64,000 nt of DNA. Source: Malacoplasma penetrans HF-2. Lineage in GTDB: Bacteria > Bacillota_I > Bacilli_A > Mycoplasmatales > Mycoplasmoidaceae. A program made the position numbers and the translations under genes. The DNA lies in NCBI RefSeq assembly GCF_000011225.1, contig NC_004432.1, positions 434,001-498,000 of the forward strand. The letters are read 5' to 3'. Positions 41,094 to 52,593 of the stretch are shown piece by piece. Within the stretch, counting starts at the first letter, position 1, and every line of letters starts with the position of its first letter. The notes beneath the pieces are model-generated. The model was not told the DNA's origin, searched no databases, and saw only the letters and a program-made list of their open reading frames with translations.

Positions 41094-42080
41094 ATGGCAA
41101 AAAATAATAAGAATAAAGCATTAGTTGTAGAACAAAACACTACTTTAAAAGTAGAAACAGTTGATATTGATAACAAATCTGTTCCTACTGCTTCTAATAA
41201 TTTTAAAAAGAAAAAGCCTGCTCAAAAAATTAAATTAAAAAAGGTAAAGAGCGAACTGTCTAAGGGCGAAATAAAAGAAATTAAAAAACAAATTAAAAGA
41301 ATTAAGAAGTGAAATAAACCTCATAGAAGTGAAGCTAAAAATCCTGTAAATCTAGCAGAAAATGAAATGATTAAATTAGTTAATGTCCATAAATATGCTA
41401 CAAATGGCTATCAATATGAGCATATTTTAAAAGGAATTGATTTAACTATTTATAAAGGTGAATTTATTGTAATTGTTGGTCCTAGTGGTAGTGGTAAAAC
41501 AACATTACTTACTTTATTATCAGCACTAGATAGACCTTCAAGTGGTGAATGTCTAATGTTTGATAAAAATACAATTACTTTAAACCAATCTCAGTTAACT
41601 AAATTAAGAGCTGAACATGTTGGTTATATTTTCCAACAATATGGATTACTACAAGATCTAACTGTTGAAGATAATATTAAAATTGCTACTAATTTAAGTA
41701 AAAACTCAGGAAAGAAAAATTTAGATTTAGATAAATTATTAGAATCTGTTGGGATGCTAAAGTATAAAAAACAAAAAGCAATTAATCTTTCAGGTGGTCA
41801 ATCTCAAAGAGTTGCTATTTGTAGAGCTTTAATTAAAAACCCAGATATTTTATTTGGTGATGAGCCAACTGGTGCAATTCATGTTAATGCTACTAAAGAA
41901 ATTATGAATATCTTTTTAGACATTAATAAGAAGTTTAATACAACTGTAATTATAGTTACTCACAATAATGCAATTACTGAACTTGCTGAAAGAGTAATTA
42001 AAATTGAAAGTGGTAAAATCACACAAAATTATAGAAATGAAAATAGAAAGACTGTTGAAGAAATAAACTGAAGTTTATAG
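41094..42080 (+). CDS. ABC transporter ATPase (MacB/LolD type) with Lys-rich N-terminus
   Basis: 328 residues. The first ~90 residues are Lys-rich (KKKKPAQKIKLKKVKSELSKG), then comes the ATPase: Walker A GPSGSGKTT, Q-loop YIFQQYGLLQDLTV, signature LSGGQSQRVAICRAL, Walker B ILFGDEPTG with catalytic Glu, switch THNN. The D-loop, normally ALD, is AIH, so the conserved Asp is replaced; ATP hydrolysis or dimer cross-talk may be altered. The paralog at 18334 has a normal D-loop. TGA(Trp) occurs at two places, including the third codon from the end. Confidence 0.9.
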
Positions 42081-42232
42081 TCTATTTTTTGTTTTCTAAT
42101 ATATCAAATTACTATTTTTTTGAAGTAATTTACAAAAATATAATAATTATCTAATAAACTTAAAGATTGGATGGTTATTATATTTGTTTTCTCAAATTTA
42201 GAACTAAATATAAATTAAAAAAAGAGGTTATT

Positions 42233-43228
42233 ATGATTTTTTCAGTAGATGTAATGGGATTTGAAAACGATATTAGAGAAGCAATTAATGCTTGTAGAGA
42301 TTTTTGTAAAAAAAATAGTGATGTAAAAATAATCTTAGTTGGGGATAAAGAGAGAATCCAAAAAGAGATTAAGTCATCTGATAATTTTGAAATTGTCCAT
42401 GCATCTGAAGAAATTAAAATGACAGATGATCCAATTTCAATAAGAAAAAAAACAAATAGTTCAATGTATAAGGCAATAGAACTAGTTAAAGAAAACAAAG
42501 CTGATGGTGTTTTATCTGCTGGGAATACCTCGTGCTATGTCTTTTTAACTTTTTTAATTCTAGGTAAAATTCCTGGAATTACTAAGTGTGGATTTATGCC
42601 ATATATGCCTACAATTAATGGTAGAGGTGTTAACTTTTTAGATGTTGGTGCAAATAAAGAGTGTGATGCAACAGATTTAGTTAATTTTGCTAGAATGGGA
42701 TCAATTTACATTGAAAAGGTAAGAAATGTTAAAAATCCAAAAGTTGGAATTTTAAATATTGGTACTGAAGATAACAAAGGTTTAAGTTATCATATTGAAG
42801 CAAATAAAATTTTAAAAGATGTTAAAAACATTAACTATGTTGGATTTGTAGAATCCAGATACTTATTAGAAGAAAAAGTAGATTTAATAGTTTCAGATGG
42901 TTTTGTTGGTAACATTGCTTTAAAAGCTTTAGAGGGAACTTTTAAAACAGTTTTAAGATCTTTATTAGGTACTAGAAAAAAACCTTTATTTGGGTGATTG
43001 TGATTTTTATTATCAATCCCAAATTTACTTACTATTAAAAACAAATATGACTATAAAAATAATGCAGGAGCAATTGTTTTAGGACTAAACAAGATTGCTA
43101 TAAAAACTCATGGAAGTGCTGATTATAAACAATTTTATAGTTCATTAAGATTACTAAGAGACACTGTGAAAGCAGATTTAATAAATATATTAAAAAGAGA
43201 GTTTGAAAAAGATAATGAAGGACAATAA
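42233..43228 (+). CDS. plsX: Phosphate acyltransferase PlsX
   Basis: Makes acyl-phosphate from acyl-ACP for phospholipid synthesis with PlsY. 331 residues from ATG 42233 (an in-frame upstream TTG exists but MIFSVDVMG is the family start; SD GAGG). Motifs: SVDVMG, GVLSAGNTSCYVFLTFLILGKIPGI, LNIGTEDNKG, and DGFVGNIALKALEG. It overlaps rnc by 14 bases, a pairing common in Firmicutes and mollicutes. Confidence 0.95.
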
Positions 43229-43937
43229 TTACAGACAATTAGATGTGACCAAAATACTTAATAAATTAGGAATAAAAACAAATAAATATTACCTATATGT
43301 TGAGGCTTTGACTCACAATTCTTACAACAATGAAAAGAAAGTTGGTTACACATATCAAAGATTAGAATTTTTAGGAGATGCTGTTATATCTAAGTTAATT
43401 TCAGAGTTTTTATTTAAAAACAAATCATTAGATGAGCAAAAAATGACAGAAATTAGAAAGAATTTAGTTAACTCTGAAATCTTTAAAAAAGCATCAGAAG
43501 AGCTAGGGTTGTTAGACTATGCTTTTATTGGTAAGGGTATAAATTTAGAAAATGATACTAAAAAAATTAAAGCAGACTTATTCGAAGCCTTTGCTGGAGC
43601 TATTTTTATTGATAAAGGTGAAGATGAAGTTTGAAAATACTTAGAGAAAACAATTCTAAAATATTATGAAAATAATGAATTAGTTAACCCAATTGACTAT
43701 AAATCTAGGATTCAAGAGCTATTCCAATACAACATTGCTAAAAAACATAAAAAAGCTCATTTTTACTACCAAACTGTGGAGATTGAAAACAATATGTTTA
43801 AATCTTCTCTAATATATGATGAAATCATTTATGGAGTAGGTGTTGGTAAAACTAAAAAAGAAGCTCAAAAATCAGCTGCTAAAATAGCATATGAGAAATA
43901 TGCCTTTGATAAAAATATGTTAAAAAAATCAAAATAA
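43215..43937 (+). CDS. rnc: Ribonuclease III
   Basis: Cleaves double-stranded RNA, including the rRNA precursor. 240 residues. The catalytic signature RLEFLGDAV and the second acidic site FEAFAGAIFIDKGED are present, followed by a C-terminal dsRBD (DYKSRIQELFQYN ... GKTKKEAQKSAAKIAYEKY). A TGA(Trp) is at 43632. The ATG at 43215 lies inside plsX. Confidence 0.96.
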
Positions 43938-43962
43938 GATTAAATCTTACTTTGATTTTTTT
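43926..43962 (+). terminator. Terminator overlapping the rnc stop
   Basis: AATCAAAATAAGATT / AATCTTACTTTGATTTTTTTT: imperfect long hairpin with T-run. Confidence 0.75.
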
Positions 43963-43995
43963 TATTCTACTAACTATTAATGTAATAACAGATAA

Positions 43996-44436
43996 CTACA
44001 ATTCAATAAATTGATTATTTGGATTGTTTGGAACAACTTCTACATATTTGAATTGATATAAGTGACAAGTTTTATTATTTGCATAAATTTGAGATACCCT
44101 ATTTTTTAAATATTCATAGTTATCTAAAATTCAGCTAGTACAATCATTGTCTTCAAAATCTAAGAAAGCATTTAACAATCTTAAGAAATATGTTTCAAAT
44201 GATGGTTTTTGTTCAACTACATTTTTACTATTCTTTTGAGATTTTTCTAAGTCATATTTCAATTCATAATATTGAGTTACTAAATAGTTTCTATTTTCTA
44301 CAACAAAGTATAATTCAGCATTATCTTTTTTAGCTTGTTCATATTCATTGAATTTAGCATCAAAAAACTTTAAGTGTTTTTTGTCATTTTTAATTAATAC
44401 ATTTAGTATTTTTTTAGTTTCTTCTACAGTTCTCAT
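43996..44436 (-). CDS. Hypothetical protein
   Basis: 146 residues with a TGA(Trp) at residue 103. No signal or membrane segment. Lys/Glu/Tyr-rich, mainly helical sequence MRTVEETKKILNVLIKNDKK..., with a more varied end (NRVSQIYANNKTCHLYQFKYVEVVPNN). I do not recognise a family. It lies alone on the minus strand between rnc and greA. Confidence 0.7.
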
Positions 44437-44524
44437 ATTGATTAATACCTTTAAATAATATTTTGTAAGTACAATTTAATTAAAAAACAGAATTAGAAAA
44501 TTTTTTAAAAAATAATTAATATTC

Positions 44525-44552
44525 TTGATAAGATTTAATTTATTGATAAAAT
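44525..44552 (+). promoter_or_regulatory. Candidate greA promoter
   Basis: TTGATA-N16-TAAAAT, 25 bases before the greA ATG; SD AGGAG at 44569-44573. Confidence 0.5.
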
Positions 44553-44577
44553 TAATTAGTTAATAATAGGAGATTAT

Positions 44578-45063
44578 ATGGCAGCAAAGAAAAACTTGAT
44601 GACAGAATCTGGAAAAAAAGAACTTGAAAAAGAACTTAAATATCTAATTGATGTTAGAAGACCAGAGATTATTAAACAAATTCAAGAAGCAAGAGAACAA
44701 GGTGACTTGTCTGAAAATGCTGATTATGATGCAGCAAAGAACTTCCAAGCTCAAATTGAATCAAGAATTAAAGAAATCCAAAATATCTTAAATAATACAA
44801 AAATTATTAAAGAAGAAAAAAGTTCTGGTTCAAATGAAAAGAAAGTTCATGTTGGTGCAACTGTAACTATTAAAGATTATAGTGATGGTGAATCTCATAC
44901 ATATAAAATAGTAGGTCCTATTGAATCTGATCCTTCACAAAACAAAATTTCTAATGAATGTCCATTAGCAAAATGTATCATGGGAAAAAAAGTTGGTGAA
45001 GAATCTTATGTTAAGGGAATTGATCACCCTTACAAAGTTAAAGTTGTAGATATTACTAATTAG
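44578..45063 (+). CDS. greA: Transcription elongation factor GreA
   Basis: Rescues backtracked RNA polymerase by stimulating transcript cleavage. 161 residues, the usual length. The coiled-coil tip has EAREQGDLSENADYDAAK, with the two acidic residues that reach the polymerase active site; the C-terminal FKBP-like domain ends CIMGKKVGE. Clear SD. A tRNA cluster follows. Confidence 0.97.
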   Translation: MAAKKNLMTESGKKELEKELKYLIDVRRPEIIKQIQEAREQGDLSENADYDAAKNFQAQIESRIKEIQNILNNTKIIKEEKSSGSNEKKVHVGATVTIKDYSDGESHTYKIVGPIESDPSQNKISNECPLAKCIMGKKVGEESYVKGIDHPYKVKVVDITN

Positions 45064-45104
45064 TTGTAAATTCCATATAAAATTTATTTATAAAAAATAG
45101 AAAA

Positions 45105-45110
45105 TATAAT
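45105..45110 (+). promoter_or_regulatory. -10 of the second tRNA cluster
   Basis: TATAAT 50 bases before tRNA-Tyr. A hairpin (GTTTGTGT / GCGCAAAC, 45124-45150) lies between and may guide 5' processing. Confidence 0.45.
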
Positions 45111-45159
45111 ATAATAATTTATGTTTGTGTGAAAAGCATTTGCGCAAACATAAAAAAAT

Positions 45160-45244
45160 GGGTAGTTAGCGAAGTGGCCAAACGCAGCTGACTGTAAATC
45201 AGTTACCTCGTGTTTCGGCGGTTCGAATCCGTCACTGCCCACCA
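45160..45244 (+). tRNA. tRNA-Tyr (GTA)
   Basis: Class II with long variable arm, anticodon loop CTGTAAA, acceptor GGGTAGT/ACTGCCC, CCA encoded. Confidence 0.96.
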
Positions 45245-45248
45245 TTAT

Positions 45249-45323
45249 TGGGCTGTAGCCAAGCGGAAAGGCAATAGACTTTGACTCTATCATGCGTTGG
45301 TTCGATCCCAACCAGCCCAGCCA
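45249..45323 (+). tRNA. tRNA-Gln (TTG)
   Basis: Anticodon loop CTTTGAC in stem ATAGA/TCTAT, acceptor TGGGCTG/CAGCCCA, CCA encoded. Confidence 0.96.
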
Positions 45324-45368
45324 ATTATAATAAAATAATAATAAACATAATGGTCACTGACCATTTAT

Positions 45369-45443
45369 GTCCCATTAGCTCAGCGGTAGAGCATTTCACT
45401 TTTAATGAAGGGGTCATAGGTTCGAGTCCTATATGGGACACCA
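45369..45443 (+). tRNA. tRNA-Lys (TTT)
   Basis: Anticodon loop CTTTTAA, acceptor GTCCCAT/ATGGGAC, CCA encoded. A palindrome, ATGGTCActGACCAT, lies just upstream (45350-45364). Confidence 0.96.
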
Positions 45444-45467
45444 TTTAAAAAATTTTTAACTAGGGTA

Positions 45468-45553
45468 GCTGGAGTGGCGGAATGGTAGACGCACAGGACT
45501 TAAAATCCTGTTACAGCAATGTAGTAAGGGTTCAAGTCCCTTCTCCAGCACCA
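45468..45553 (+). tRNA. tRNA-Leu (TAA)
   Basis: Class II variable arm, anticodon loop CTTAAAA in stem AGGA/TCCT, acceptor GCTGGAG/CTCCAGC, CCA encoded. Confidence 0.96.
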
Positions 45554-45559
45554 GTTTAT

Positions 45560-45633
45560 GCGGGTGTAGTTCAATGGTAGAACTATAGCCTTCCAAGCTA
45601 TTAACGTGGGTTCGATTCCCATCACCCGCTCCA
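45560..45633 (+). tRNA. tRNA-Gly (TCC)
   Basis: Anticodon loop CTTCCAA in stem TAGC/GCTA, acceptor GCGGGTG/CACCCGC, CCA encoded. Confidence 0.96.
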
Positions 45634-45644
45634 AGTAAAATGTC

Positions 45645-45676
45645 TAACCACCAATTAAGCAATTGGTGGTTTTTTG
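45645..45676 (+). terminator. Terminator of the second tRNA cluster
   Basis: AACCACCAATT-aagc-AATTGGTGGTTTTTT. Confidence 0.92.
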
Positions 45677-45727
45677 CTGTACATCAAAGTATATATAATT
45701 TATAATTATGTAAATAAAACTCTTATT

Positions 45728-46987
45728 ATGAAAATTAGCTTTAATAAATTTTTAAAAAAGATTTTTCCTTTATTTTCAGTAGTCTTATATACTGGTCCTT
45801 TATTTTCTTGTGCAGCTGCAGAAGATTTATATTCAAAACAATATAATACTGAAAACAGTCAATACACACCTCAAATCATGAATAAGACTTTGACTTTAAA
45901 GTTTGAATATTCAAGTAGTGAAAATACTAGTGTATATTCAAATGTTGTTTGAGGAACTGGATGAATTTGATCAGTTAAAGGTAATTCATATTATGTGGCT
46001 ACTAACATGCATGTAGCAGCTTCTGTTAATTTTAAAAATACTAAATTTTATCAATACAGCAATAGTAGTTATCATTTAAGAGATTATAGTAATGTTAGTC
46101 AAATAAAAAGTTCAATTGGTTTTTACAATGGACACAATAGTGAAAATAACAGTTATGTAAATGTTTCTACACCAACAGTTGTTTACACTACTATAAATGA
46201 CACAAAGTATAATGCTGCTTTTAATTCAACGAATACAAAAAGCTATTCTTCAAGTTCTGGGGGGCAATCTTTAAACTATTGAGGTGTTACAGATATTACT
46301 ATTCTTAAATATGAAATTAATATGGAGAGTTATAGTTCTAGTAACCAAGATTTTTATAATTGATTAAAAGCTTATTCATCTAATCCTACAAGTGTATATG
46401 GATCAAGTAATGAAAATGCTAACCCATTAGATTTAACTAGATACACTTACTATTCAGGAGGTTTTCCTAAAGTTAGTGATCCTTCAATAACAAACTCTAT
46501 AATGTGAGAACCAGTTTCAGATTTTAAATTAAACAATGAGGTTACAAATGCTTTTGGTGAAACTTGAAATAAAGATACATCAAATTCTATTCCTATCACT
46601 TTTATAGATGAGACATTTGCAAATAAAAATAATAATAGTTCTAGTACTACTACAACTACAGATAATTCTTTAAATGGAACACTTCCTACTGTAACTAAAG
46701 ATTATTCAAGTGATAAAACATCAACTAACTTCTTAAATGTTAGCTATACTGGATATTTCTATGGACATTCAGATGAAGGGTCATCTGGTAGTATGTTAGC
46801 AACAGTAATAGATGGGAAACTACAAGTAGTTGGAATATATTGAGGTGTTTCTGTTTTTAGGATTGGTAACAATGAAGTAGAACTAGGTTCTTATGATATT
46901 TTTGTAACTTCTAAATTTAATATTGCTTACAACATTCAACAAGCAATAAATAATGACACAAATAGTAGTACAATAACTAACATATAG
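45728..46987 (+). CDS. DUF31 / MIP-like serine protease lipoprotein
   Basis: 419 residues. The lipoprotein signal ends LFSC, so Cys28 would be lipidated and the protein anchored outside. The body has a trypsin-like layout: WGTGWIWSV then YYVATNMHVA (His95), TDITIL (Asp189) and EGSSGSMLATVIDGKLQVVGIYWG (nucleophile Ser353 in GSSGS). This is the plan of DUF31 peptidases, which include the mycoplasma immunoglobulin protease MIP. ATG 45728 is chosen because it gives a normal signal peptide; the first codons upstream are in the terminator. No MIB-type immunoglobulin-binding gene adjoins. Substrate not predictable. Confidence 0.85.
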
Positions 46988-47047
46988 CCTTGTATGTTTT
47001 ATATTAGGTTTTATTTAAATTAAATAAGAATAATCAAAGGAATAAAC

Positions 47048-47518
47048 ATGGTTATAAACATTGCCAGGCTTAGACAATTCTCTGTTGGGTCAATTATCTT
47101 TACAGCTTTAATAGTTGCTTTTTTAGTACTAGGAATTTTAGGAAGCTTAAACATGTTTGTTCAACAAATTGGATCAGTTAATGAATATGGGTATTTATTA
47201 CTAACTTCTAATAAATACTATTTCATAGATAACAATTATATTTACAGTTATGAAATATCAATTTATGTTTTAGCAACTTCATTTGCAATGATGGTTATAG
47301 TATTAGGATTCTTAATATTTTTTAATATCAAGAATTTACTTGTTTCAATTGAAATTGATAAAGAAGTAAAATCCGATTTAAAACAATTAGCTATTATAAA
47401 TTTCTTTACTTTCTGCATTGGTTCAGTTTTACAATTAGCAACTTGTGATGTGATAATTGAAAAATATCGATTAATGAAAAGTTACCATAAAGAAGCAAAA
47501 TCTAATAATATAGAATAG
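47048..47518 (+). CDS. Membrane protein of unknown function
   Basis: 156 residues with three hydrophobic helices (FSVGSIIFTALIVAFLVLGIL; ISIYVLATSFAMMVIVLGFLIFF; AIINFFTFCIGSVLQLAT) and a charged tail. SD AAAGGAA. I do not recognise a family. It lies 60 bases after the DUF31 protease gene, so co-expression is possible. Confidence 0.75.
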   Translation: MVINIARLRQFSVGSIIFTALIVAFLVLGILGSLNMFVQQIGSVNEYGYLLLTSNKYYFIDNNYIYSYEISIYVLATSFAMMVIVLGFLIFFNIKNLLVSIEIDKEVKSDLKQLAIINFFTFCIGSVLQLATCDVIIEKYRLMKSYHKEAKSNNIE

Positions 47519-47531
47519 TAGTGTAATCTTC

Positions 47532-47593
47532 AATTAAAGTTAAATAATGATTAGTTATTTATAACAATAATTGATTATTATTTAACTTTAATT
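47532..47593. repeat. Perfect 17-bp inverted repeat
   Basis: AATTAAAGTTAAATAAT at 47532-47548 and its exact complement at 47577-47593, with a 28-base loop. There is no clear T-run, so a classic terminator is unlikely in either direction. Confidence 0.6.
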
Positions 47594-47622
47594 ATTTATA
47601 TTTAAAAATAAACTAAGATATT

Positions 47623-47862
47623 ATGAGCTATTATTCAAACCCATTCAAATACAATATTACCCATCATGCTGTTAGAAGAGCTAGAGAAAGACTACATTTA
47701 GAAAGTTATTCTTCTGATTATATTCATGGAAAATTAGAAGAGTATTTAGAGTTTTCTATTTTAGTTAGAGAAGATTTTAATGGTAAAGTTTTTAAAAACC
47801 CTGAACATAATATCACCATCATTGTTGATGAATATAGAAGAATAATTAAAACAGTTTATTAA
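47623..47862 (+). CDS. Small hypothetical protein
   Basis: 79 residues: YNITHHAVRRARERLHLE ... ILVREDFNGKVFKNPEHNITIIVDEYRRIIKTVY. The His-Ala-xx-Arg-xx-Arg start and the beta-hairpin end resemble small RelE/DUF4258-like proteins, but it is too short to call. No antitoxin-like partner adjoins. No SD is seen. A terminator follows. Confidence 0.55.
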   Translation: MSYYSNPFKYNITHHAVRRARERLHLESYSSDYIHGKLEEYLEFSILVREDFNGKVFKNPEHNITIIVDEYRRIIKTVY

Positions 47863-47899
47863 CTACTATCAAATTAATTGATAGTAGTTTTATTTTTTT
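47862..47899 (+). terminator. Terminator after 47623 gene
   Basis: AACTACTATCAA-atta-TTGATAGTAGTTTTATTTTTT. Confidence 0.88.
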
Positions 47900-48024
47900 A
47901 TATATTAGTTATTTTTTAATTAATAAAAAATAACCCTAATTATTTAATTTATTTTATTAATAGTTTGATATTAATCTCTATGTATTAAAATATTAATGTT
48001 TTTTGATAGAGGTAATTAACAAGT

Positions 48025-48777
48025 ATGAAAAAGCTAATCATAGCAAATTGAAAAATGTTTAAAACATTAAATGATATAAAAACATTCAAAGAAGAATTTG
48101 ATAAAAATATAAAAAATGTAAAAGTTAATGCTGATTATAGTGTTGGTGTTCCAAGCATTTACTTAAACCAAGCAAAAGAAATTTTAAAAGGAATTAAAGT
48201 AATTGCTCAAGATGCACACTTTAAAAATGAAGGAGCATACACTGGAAACATTTCTTGATCTCAATTAAAAGATTGTGGAATTGATGGTTCAATTATTGGA
48301 CACTCTGAAAGAAGACAAATGTTTAATGAAACTGATGAAACTGTAAATTTAAAAACTATTTCATTAGTAGAAAATAATATGCAAGCTGTAGTTTGTGTTG
48401 GTGAAACTTTAGAAGAATATGAAGCTAACAAATCTTTTGATGTTGTATGAAACCAAACTAAAAAAGCTTTAGCAAATGTAAGTGAAGCACAATTAAAAAA
48501 TGTTGTAATTGCGTATGAACCAGTTTGAGCAATCGGAACTGGAAAAGTACCAACTGGAAAAGAAGTAGATGATTTAATTCAAAAGGTAAGAGATGAATTA
48601 AGCAAACTATATAGCAAACAAGCTGTTGAATCATTAGTGGTTCTATATGGTGGTTCAGTAAATGATAAAAATGCAGAAGAGTTTTTTAAACAAAAAAACA
48701 TTAATGGTGCATTAGTAGGAAGCTTTTGTTTAAAAGCAGAAAACTTTGTTAAATTAATTGAATTAGGTGGAAACTAA
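48025..48777 (+). CDS. tpiA: Triosephosphate isomerase
   Basis: Interconverts DHAP and glyceraldehyde-3-phosphate. 250 residues. IANWKMFK holds the catalytic Lys, IIGHSERR the catalytic His, AYEPVWAIGTGK the catalytic Glu, and LYGGSV the phosphate loop. Start ATG 48025; TGA(Trp) occurs at the conserved NWK and PVWAIG positions. The stop is 1 base before the gpmI ATG. Confidence 0.97.
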
Positions 48778-48778
48778 A

Positions 48779-50287
48779 ATGAAAAAAGGACCAGTATTAT
48801 TAGCTGTTTTAGATGGATATGGATTTTCTAAAGACACAAAAGGAAATGCAATCTTAAATGCTAAAACTCCTTTTATGGATAATTTAGTAAAAGAATATGA
48901 CCACTGTTATATAGAAGCAAGTGGTGAATATGTAGGATTACCTGATGGACAAATTGGAAACTCTGAAGTTGGTCACTTAACTATTGGAGCTGGAAGAATT
49001 GTCTATACTGGATTATCTTTAATTAACCAAGATATCAAAACAAAGAAATTTGATTCTAATAAAACTTTATTAGAAGCAATTAATCATGCAAAGAAAAACA
49101 ATAGTAACATCCACATTATGGGATTATTATCTCCAGGTGGAGTTCACTCAAATGAACAACATATTTTTGAAATGATTAGAATTGTTTCTGAAAATGGATT
49201 AAAACCAGTTATCCATGTTTTTGGAGATGGTAGAGATGTTGCACCTCAATCTATTATTAGTTCATTAGAAAGATTAAATGATGTATTAAAAAAATACCCT
49301 GGAACAATTGCTACAATTTCAGGAAGATTCTATTCAATGGATAGAGACAAAAGATGAGAAAGAACTAAACAAGCATATGACAACTTATTAGGTATTTCAA
49401 ATAACTATTTTGATAATCCAATTGATTATGTAAACAAACAATATAGTGAAAACATTTTTGATGAATTCTTAGTACCTGCAAGAATTAATGATAGCAATGT
49501 TGTTATTAAAGATAATGATGCAGTTATTCATGCAAACTTTAGACCAGATAGAGCAAGACAAATTTCTCACTTATTTTGTGGGTCTACAGTATATGAAGAA
49601 AAAAATGATCATCCATTAAAAAACCTATACTATGCAATTATGATGACATATGAAGGAATAACACCAACTTCAATTTTATTCCCTACAGTTGTTGTTAAAA
49701 ATACTTTTGGTGAAGTTGTTGCTAATAGTGGATTAACACAGTTAAGAATTGCTGAAACTGAAAAATATGCACATGTTACTTTCTTTTTTGATGGTGGAGT
49801 AGAAGTAGATTTAAAGAATGAATCTAAAATTCTAGTAGATTCTAAAAAAGTAAAAACATATGATGAAGTTCCTGCAATGTCTGCTGTTGAAATTACAGAC
49901 AAGTTAATTGAAAATCTAGATAAGTTTGATGTAATAGTTTTAAACTTTGCAAATGCTGATATGGTTGGACATACTGGTAAATACAATGAAGCAGTATTAG
50001 CAATTGAAGCATTAGATTCTCAACTTGCTAGAATTGATCAAAAAATTAAAGAATTAAATGGAACTATGTTTATTACAGCAGATCATGGAAATGCTGAAGT
50101 AATGCTAGATGATGATAACAATCCAGTTACTAAACATACTACAAATCCAGTTATTTTTATTTCAAATAACAAAGATGTTAAATTTAACAAACCTGGAAGT
50201 TTAGGAAATGTTGCTCCTACAATTCTTGATTTTATGGGATTAGAAATTCCAGCAGATATGGATAAAAAATCTTTATTAAAAAAATAA
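48779..50287 (+). CDS. gpmI: 2,3-bisphosphoglycerate-independent phosphoglycerate mutase
   Basis: Manganese-dependent conversion of 3- to 2-phosphoglycerate. 502 residues. LAVLDGYG and GQIGNSEVGH carry the metal ligands and phospho-Ser; HVFGDGRDV, SGRFYSMDRDKRWERT, HANFRPDRARQ, FANADMVGHTG and TADHGNAE are all present. Starts at ATG 48779 immediately after tpiA. Next comes a 126-base gap, then eno. Confidence 0.97.
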
Positions 50288-50413
50288 GAATATAAATTTT
50301 AAGATAGCTTTAAACAAACTATCTTAAAATTTTTTTAAATTATCACATTTATTTTTTTAAAAAAGAATATAATTAACAAATGTAGTTTATATTTACATGA
50401 GGTTTTTTATATT

Positions 50414-51766
<1,353 letters not shown>

Positions 51767-51789
51767 TATTTAGATTAGAAGTTTAATTT

Positions 51790-51831
51790 ATAAATAAAAA
51801 ATTAGTAGTGAAATACCTACTAATTTTTTTA
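51790..51831 (+). terminator. Terminator between eno and the cysteine hydrolase gene
   Basis: AAAAATTAGTAG-tgaaatac-CTACTAATTTTTTT; A and T tracts on both sides serve the converging genes. Confidence 0.88.
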
Positions 51832-51852
51832 TGTCTATAAAATCTTAATTTA

Positions 51853-52437
51853 TTAGAAATTTTCTTTAAATGAATTGATGATATCAATTACATCTTGTTT
51901 ACTATTTATTTCTTTATCAATAATAGCTTTATTGCTTATAAGTCTTTCAAATAGTTTAAAACCTCTTTCTGTAGATTCAAATCCTGAATTTGAATAAGTA
52001 TATGGTTTTAATAGAATTGGAATAATTCCTATTTCAAAAAAGTCTATTGCTGTTTTTAAAACACAACACTCTGTATCCATCCCTACTAAAAATACACAAG
52101 GTGGTAATTTGTTATCATTTGCAATTTTAATTTGAGTTAATAACTCTAAATTAACACAAGTATATGTATGTTTAGTTAAAGAGTAATCATATTTTAAATT
52201 ATCTACATATTTATATTCTTGTTCTGTTTTTAAAAAATGTCAGTTTTGCAATCTTGTAAATAAATTAGATTTAAGTGAATCATCATTTACATACATAGTA
52301 GCAATCTTGTAATCAAAATAATCTTTATTAGATAGATCTACAATTTTGTTACTTACATGTTTAGTTTCTTCAATTGTTGCAAACCCTACTTGGTTATCAA
52401 TCATTATAAGAATAGATTTAAAGTTAACATTATTCAT
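51853..52437 (-). CDS. Isochorismatase/nicotinamidase-family cysteine hydrolase
   Basis: 194 residues. The triad is visible: Asp14 in MIDNQVGF, Lys in SLTKHTYTCVN, and Cys in VGMDTECCVLKTAIDFF (usual form G.DT..CV..TA). The family includes nicotinamidase (NAD salvage) and various amidases; the metal-binding DxHxxxH of true nicotinamidases is not seen, so the substrate is open. A TGA(Trp) follows residue 65. Divergent from the 52594 gene. Confidence 0.85.
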
Positions 52438-52593
52438 TTATGTACCTGCTTTTATTTCTTTGTTAAATAATATCAAAAATATATTTAGTAATTATTTAAA
52501 CAATTTATAAAATTATTCTTTTAGCTTGTAATTTAAAATAATAAATGTTGATTAAAAAGTACATATTAATAAATGATTAAGAAAGGAATAATA

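Noticed and set aside
45084-45662. Minus-strand ORFs over the second tRNA cluster (VGSDGFEPPKHE, GDGNRTHVNSLE)
   Set aside because: Antisense to tRNA-Tyr, -Gln, -Leu and -Gly; same artefact.
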